A DNA stretch of 25,669 nt from contig DATJDB010000312.1 in assembly GCA_035497635.1 (NCBI GenBank), positions 1 to 25,669 of the forward strand, in the 5' to 3' direction. Both the position numbers and the translations under genes were made by a program. This DNA comes from Serpens sp035497635. GTDB taxonomy: Bacteria; Pseudomonadota; Gammaproteobacteria; Pseudomonadales; Pseudomonadaceae. Shown here one piece after another: positions 22,225 to 25,669 of the stretch; positions within the stretch are counted from its first letter, which is position 1; each line of letters opens with the position of its first letter. The notes beneath the pieces were generated by a model that saw only the letters and a list, made by a program, of their open reading frames with translations, was not told the DNA's origin and ran no database searches.

Positions 22225-22245
22225 GGCGCGCCCGGTCAGCGCGCC
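22225..22245 (-). terminator. Hairpin over the fliA stop codon
   Basis: GGCGCGC - CCGGTCA - GCGCGCC is a perfect 7-bp stem. On the minus strand the fliA TGA lies in the loop and the stem is followed by GGTTTTC. The short T-run makes it at best a weak terminator or attenuator between fliA and cheY. Confidence 0.4.
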
Positions 22246-22976
22246 CGCCACTCACACAGACGGGCCCGCAAACGGGCGGCGCACTGGCTGTGCAACTGAC
22301 TGACACGAGATTCGCTGACCCCCAATACCTCACCGATTTCCTTGAGATTCAGTTCTTCGTCGTAATACAGCGACAACACCAGACGTTCGCGTTCCGGCAG
22401 GTTGGCGATCGCCTCGCTCAGCGCATGCTGAAAGCGCAGTTCTTCGTGTTCGCGCGACGGACTCGGGTGGGAATGCTCGGCATCCTCCAGCGCACCGCCC
22501 CCCTCGCCCTCCTGCAGCAGGTCATCGAAGCTGAACAGGCGACTGCCCAGGGTGTCGTTGAGAATCGCGTAATAGTCTTCGAGGCTTAACTGGAGTTCGG
22601 CCGCAACCTCGTGATCTTTAGCGTCGCGCCCGGTTCTGGCCTCGACCTGGCGAACGGCGTCGCTGACCATGCGGCTGTTGCGGTGCACCGAACGCGGTGC
22701 CCAGTCGCCCTTGCGCACCTCGTCGAGCATGGCGCCGCGGATGCGAATGCCGGCATAGGTCTCGAAGCTGGCGCCCTTGCCCGAGTCGTATTTCTTTGCC
22801 GCTTCCAGCAGGCCGATCATGCCGGCCTGCATCAGATCCTCGACCTGCACACTGGCCGGCAGCCTGCCGAGCAGGTGGTAGGCGATCCGCTTGACCAGCG
22901 GCGCGTAGCGCTCGATCAGCTGGTACTGGGAATCCCGGGACTGGGCATGGCTGTACATGTGCACGGGTGAAGTCAT
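22236..22976 (-). CDS. fliA: RNA polymerase sigma factor FliA (sigma28)
   Basis: 246 aa. FliA directs RNA polymerase to late flagellar and chemotaxis promoters and is held inactive by FlgM until the hook is done. Seen: region 2 (YAPLVKRIAYHLLGRLPASV, then DLMQAGMIGLLEAAKKYD and FETYAGIRIRGAMLDEVRKG), region 3 (RDAKDHEVAAELQLSLEDYY), and region 4 (LPERERLVLSLYYDEELNLK, then GVSESRVSQLHSQ). The frame opens well upstream inside fleN; the ATG at 22976 overlaps the fleN stop by 4 nt and fits the family N-terminus. No strong ribosome binding site, so translation likely depends on fleN. Confidence 0.97.
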   Translation of the reverse strand: MTSPVHMYSHAQSRDSQYQLIERYAPLVKRIAYHLLGRLPASVQVEDLMQAGMIGLLEAAKKYDSGKGASFETYAGIRIRGAMLDEVRKGDWAPRSVHRNSRMVSDAVRQVEARTGRDAKDHEVAAELQLSLEDYYAILNDTLGSRLFSFDDLLQEGEGGGALEDAEHSHPSPSREHEELRFQHALSEAIANLPERERLVLSLYYDEELNLKEIGEVLGVSESRVSQLHSQCAARLRARLCEWRAR

Positions 22977-23806
22977 GCGGAGGAACCTGTAGTGGGCCTG
23001 TTCACCAGACGCTCGACGAAAAACTCCAGGTGGCCACGCGGATTGGCCGGCAGCGGCCAGCTGTCCACTTTCTGGGCGATCACGCGGTAGGCCTGCGCGC
23101 ACTTGGAGCGCGGGTAGGCCTCGTACACGGCACGTTGCTTCTGCACGGACTTGCGCACCAGCTCGTCGGCGGGCACCGAGCCGACATACTGCAGCGCCAC
23201 GTCGAGGAAGCGCTCGGTGACCTTGGTCAGCTTGGCGTACAGGTTGCGACCTTCCTCGGGGGCATGCGTCATGTTGGCCAGCACGCGGAAGCGGCTCAGG
23301 CCGTAGTCGCGATTGAGCAGCTTGATCAGGGCGTAGGCGTCGGTGATCGAGGTGGGCTCGTCGGTGACCACCAGCAGCACTTCCTGGGCGGCGCGCACGA
23401 AGCTGGTCACGGCGTCGCCGATGCCGGCGGCGGTGTCGATGATCAGCACGTCGATGCTTTCGCTGATGTCGCTGAACGCCTGGATCAGACCGGCATGCTG
23501 CTGGCTGGTCAGGCGCACCATGCTGGCCGCGCCCGACGAGGCCGGCACGATACGGATACCGCCCGGTCCCGGGATGATGACGTCGCGCAGCTCGCACTGC
23601 CCGTCGATCACGTCGGCCAGGTTGCGCTTGGGCGTCAGCCCCAGCATCACGTCGACATTGGCCAGGCCAAGGTCGGCGTCCAGCAGCATCACCCGGCGAC
23701 CGATGTCGGCCAGGGCCAGCGCCAGGTTGACCGAGACGCTGGTCTTCCCAACACCGCCCTTGCCGCCGGTTACGGCGATCACCTGTACGGGGTGCAAGCT
23801 ACCCAT
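22973..23806 (-). CDS. fleN: MinD-like ATPase FleN (FlhG)
   Basis: 277 aa. FleN limits flagellar number by binding and inhibiting the master regulator FleQ and countering FlhF. Seen: deviant Walker A GGKGGVGKTSVSVN (14-27), LLDADLGLANVD (switch region typical of FlhG), Walker B-like VLIIDTAAGI, and a C-terminal helical region for membrane or partner contact. The start ATG has GGAGAG upstream. It sits between flhF (75 nt away) and fliA (4-nt overlap), the standard FlhF-FleN polar pair. Confidence 0.96.
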   Translation of the reverse strand: MGSLHPVQVIAVTGGKGGVGKTSVSVNLALALADIGRRVMLLDADLGLANVDVMLGLTPKRNLADVIDGQCELRDVIIPGPGGIRIVPASSGAASMVRLTSQQHAGLIQAFSDISESIDVLIIDTAAGIGDAVTSFVRAAQEVLLVVTDEPTSITDAYALIKLLNRDYGLSRFRVLANMTHAPEEGRNLYAKLTKVTERFLDVALQYVGSVPADELVRKSVQKQRAVYEAYPRSKCAQAYRVIAQKVDSWPLPANPRGHLEFFVERLVNRPTTGSSA

Positions 23807-23881
23807 GTTCTCTCCACTGATTCGCCAGTCTGGCTCGCCCCACGATTCGCGTTCCGGCTTGCCAACCGCTACCCCTGATTC

Positions 23882-25147
23882 TTAACCGACGCGGCGCGCG
23901 GTTGTGTTGTTGTAGAGACCGGCAAACATGTCGGCCATCAGATCCTCGCTGGGATCTTCGGACATCTGCAGACGCACCGCCCGGCTCACCAACTGATGGC
24001 TGCGCGGCGTGTGCAGGTCGTCGGGAATGCGCGGCCCGTCGGCCAGATAGACGAGCGGCAGCTTCTGGCTGACCAGCACGCCAAGGATTTCGCCCAGGCT
24101 CAGGGCCTCGTCCAGCTTGGTGATCACGCACCCGGCCAGGCCGCAGCGACTGTAGCTTTGATAGGTGGCACGCATCACCTGTTCCTGGCTGGTGGCCGCC
24201 AGCACCAGATAATTGCGCACCTTCAGATCACTGGCGGCCAGCGCGTCGAGCTGCTGGCGCAGCGCCGGATCGGCGGTCGGCAACCCAGCGGTGTCGATCA
24301 GCACCAGTTTTTTCTTTTCCAGCGACTCGAGGGCTTCAAGCAGCGACTCGCCCGGTTCGACCTGGGTGACCGGCACGTTGAGAATCTTGCCCAGGGTCTT
24401 GAGCTGTTCCTGAGCGCCGATGCGGTAGCCGTCCATGCTCACCAGCGCGATGTTCTTGGCGCCGTGCTTGAGTACATAGCGGGCGGCCATCTTGGCCAGG
24501 GTGGTGGTCTTGCCCATGCCAGCCGGGCCGACCAGGGCGATCACCCCGCCGACGTCCAGCGGCTCGCGCTCGGGCACGATCAGGCTGCGCGCCAGATGGG
24601 CGAGCACGATGCGCCAGGCGCGGCGCTGATCGGTTTCGTCGTTGATCTGGTCCATCAACTGCTTGGAGACATCCACCGGCAGGCCAATGCGCTGCATGCG
24701 CCGCCAGAGGTTGGCGATCAGCGGCTGATTTTCCTGGATGTTGCCCCAGACCATGGTGCCCAGCTGCATCTCGATCAGCTCGCGCAGACCGGTCAGTTCG
24801 CTGCGCACCGCGTCGAGCTTGCCTTCGGTGCTTTCCGGATCACGCAGCGGCGCGGCGGGCGCAGGTGCCCGCTCGGGGGCCGGCTGGGCCTGTTCGCTCT
24901 CGCTGCGGATGGCCATTTCCACCTGGGCGGAGGCGATCATTTCCTGGGTCTTGCGCAGCTCGGCTTCCAGCTGCAGGTTGGGTTCGCGCACCAACTCGTT
25001 CGGCAACTGATAATTCAGCGCCGCCACCAGTTCCACACCGCCGGCCAGACGACGGTTGCCGATGATGGCGGCATCGGCACCCAGTTCGTCACGCACCAGC
25101 TTCATGGCCTGGCGCATGTCGGCGGCGAAGAAGCGTTTGACCTGCAT
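23882..25147 (-). CDS. flhF: Signal-recognition-particle-like GTPase FlhF
   Basis: 421 aa. FlhF places the flagellum at the pole by recruiting early basal-body parts. Seen: N-terminal B domain (MQVKRFFAADMRQAMKLVRD) then a variable Pro/Ala/Glu-rich part (about 85-108); the N domain helices (about 110-195); and the G domain with G1 GPAGMGKT (207-214), SMDGYRIGA, G3 DTAG (285-288) and G4 TKLD (343-346), the layout of Ffh/FtsY/FlhF GTPases. A TGAGG ribosome binding site follows directly after the flhA stop, and the gap to flhA is 16 nt. Confidence 0.97.
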   Translation of the reverse strand: MQVKRFFAADMRQAMKLVRDELGADAAIIGNRRLAGGVELVAALNYQLPNELVREPNLQLEAELRKTQEMIASAQVEMAIRSESEQAQPAPERAPAPAAPLRDPESTEGKLDAVRSELTGLRELIEMQLGTMVWGNIQENQPLIANLWRRMQRIGLPVDVSKQLMDQINDETDQRRAWRIVLAHLARSLIVPEREPLDVGGVIALVGPAGMGKTTTLAKMAARYVLKHGAKNIALVSMDGYRIGAQEQLKTLGKILNVPVTQVEPGESLLEALESLEKKKLVLIDTAGLPTADPALRQQLDALAASDLKVRNYLVLAATSQEQVMRATYQSYSRCGLAGCVITKLDEALSLGEILGVLVSQKLPLVYLADGPRIPDDLHTPRSHQLVSRAVRLQMSEDPSEDLMADMFAGLYNNTTARRVG

Positions 25148-25163
25148 GAACGGGATACCTCAG

Positions 25164-25669
25164 TTAATTCTGGCCAACGGTGGCGACGATGGTGACTTGC
25201 TTGTTGTCCGGCACTTCCTGATAGGACAGCACATGCAGGCTGGGAACAGCCAAGCGTGCAAAGCGGGAAAGCATGGTGCGGACCGGTCCGGCAACCAGCA
25301 GGACCACAGGCTTGCCGAGCGCTTCCTGGCGCTGCGCAGCCTCTATCAGCGAGCGCTGCAGCTTCTCCGCCATGCCGGGTTCGAGGAGGAAACCTTCTTC
25401 GGCGCCCTGGCCGGCCTTCTGGACGCTGCCAAGCAATATCTGTTCCAGACGGGGGTCCAGCGTAATCACCGGCAGCTCCGGCTCTAGCCCCACAATGCCC
25501 TGCACGATGGCGCGGCTCAGCGCGACGCGAACCACCGCCACCAGCGCGCCGGGATCTTGACTCTTGCCCGGTACGCTGGCGATCGCCTCGGCGATGCTGC
25601 GGATGTCGCGCACCGAGACCTGTTCCTGCAGCAACGCCTGCAGCACCTTTAGCAGCGTGGACAGCGAAA
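25164..25669 (-). CDS. flhA: Flagellar export gate protein FlhA, C-terminal part (gene runs off the right edge)
   Basis: The last 167 or so residues of FlhA, with the 5' part outside the window. FlhA forms the nonameric export gate of the flagellar type III system. Seen: the cytoplasmic subdomain sequence LSTLLKVLQALLQEQVSVRD (the end of the window enters mid-gene), IVGLEPELPVITLDPRLEQI, PVVLLVAGPVRTMLSRF, and the end VPDNKQVTIVATVGQN. Its position upstream of flhF agrees with the Pseudomonas order flhA-flhF-fleN-fliA. No membrane helices are expected in this part. Confidence 0.95.
   Translation of the reverse strand, partial: SLSTLLKVLQALLQEQVSVRDIRSIAEAIASVPGKSQDPGALVAVVRVALSRAIVQGIVGLEPELPVITLDPRLEQILLGSVQKAGQGAEEGFLLEPGMAEKLQRSLIEAAQRQEALGKPVVLLVAGPVRTMLSRFARLAVPSLHVLSYQEVPDNKQVTIVATVGQN

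Noticed and set aside
22140..22235. Search for a FliA promoter before cheY
   Set aside because: No GCCGATAA-like -10 or TAAAG/TCAAG-like -35 is seen in this gap.
22977..23597. Upstream extension of the fliA frame
   Set aside because: Out-of-frame fleN sequence; the FliA family start is at 22976.
23807..23881. Possible sigma54 promoter upstream of fleN (TTGGCA on the minus strand)
   Set aside because: The -12 GC is at the wrong distance from the -24 GG, so the site does not fit the consensus.
1..25669. CRISPR arrays, insertion sequences, phage or toxin-antitoxin genes
   Set aside because: No spaced direct repeats, transposase motifs or matching gene pairs were found on either strand.

Overview
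The window is high-GC DNA from a member of the Pseudomonadaceae (Pseudomonas sensu lato). The gene order flhA-flhF-fleN-fliA-cheY-cheZ-cheA-cheB-motC-motD-parC-parP-cheW-DUF2802 and the ccmABCDEFGHI block, together with REP-type palindromes built on GGCTTCAGCC, are typical of that family. The species cannot be fixed from the sequence alone. No transposase, integrase, phage gene, CRISPR array, rRNA or plasmid origin was seen. The region looks like ordinary chromosomal backbone.

Layout, left to right. (1) 1-2758: the 5' end of a yegS-type lipid kinase gene (minus), a REP pair, then a molybdenum cofactor block: moeA and moaB (minus, overlapping by 4 nt) and mobA (plus), divergent from a 74-nt control region whose two predicted -10 boxes occupy the same bases. 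(2) 2836-3521: a complete tRNA-Pro(CGG) unit with promoter and terminator, a gene-poor stretch of about 310 nt, and a 73-aa protein of unknown function. (3) 3559-3621: a second REP-type palindrome at a convergent junction. (4) 3660-11024 (minus): a small lipoprotein gene and the full cytochrome c maturation operon ccmABCDEFGHI, nearly all overlapping by 4 nt except the ccmB-ccmC gap, which holds two strong hairpins. (5) 11219-13002 (plus): a two-gene cassette of a FliK-like protein and a free-standing FlhB C-terminal-like protein. (6) 13019-25669 (minus): the flagellar and chemotaxis cluster, from the 3' part of flhA to the DUF2802 gene.

How the genes work together. CcmABCDE move haem to the periplasm and load it on CcmE; CcmFGHI reduce, present and ligate apocytochrome c. 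FlhF (SRP-like GTPase) and FleN (MinD-like ATPase) set the place and number of polar flagella. FliA transcribes late flagellar and chemotaxis genes. CheA/W/B/Y/Z are the core of the main chemotaxis pathway, MotC/MotD are an alternative stator, and ParC/ParP hold the chemotaxis array at the pole. A good match to a FliA (sigma28) promoter lies just upstream of parP, so parP-cheW-DUF2802 may be a separately boosted unit.

Most notable points: the FliK-like/FlhB-CC-like pair, which looks like a duplicated hook-length switch module; CheA without a P2 domain but with a repeated acidic/aromatic motif in its linker; a 9-bp perfect dyad upstream of ccmA; and the joining of the mobA block to the ccm block, which as far as I recall are far apart in P. 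aeruginosa PAO1, with a REP element at the junction. No wholly new multi-gene system is clearly present.
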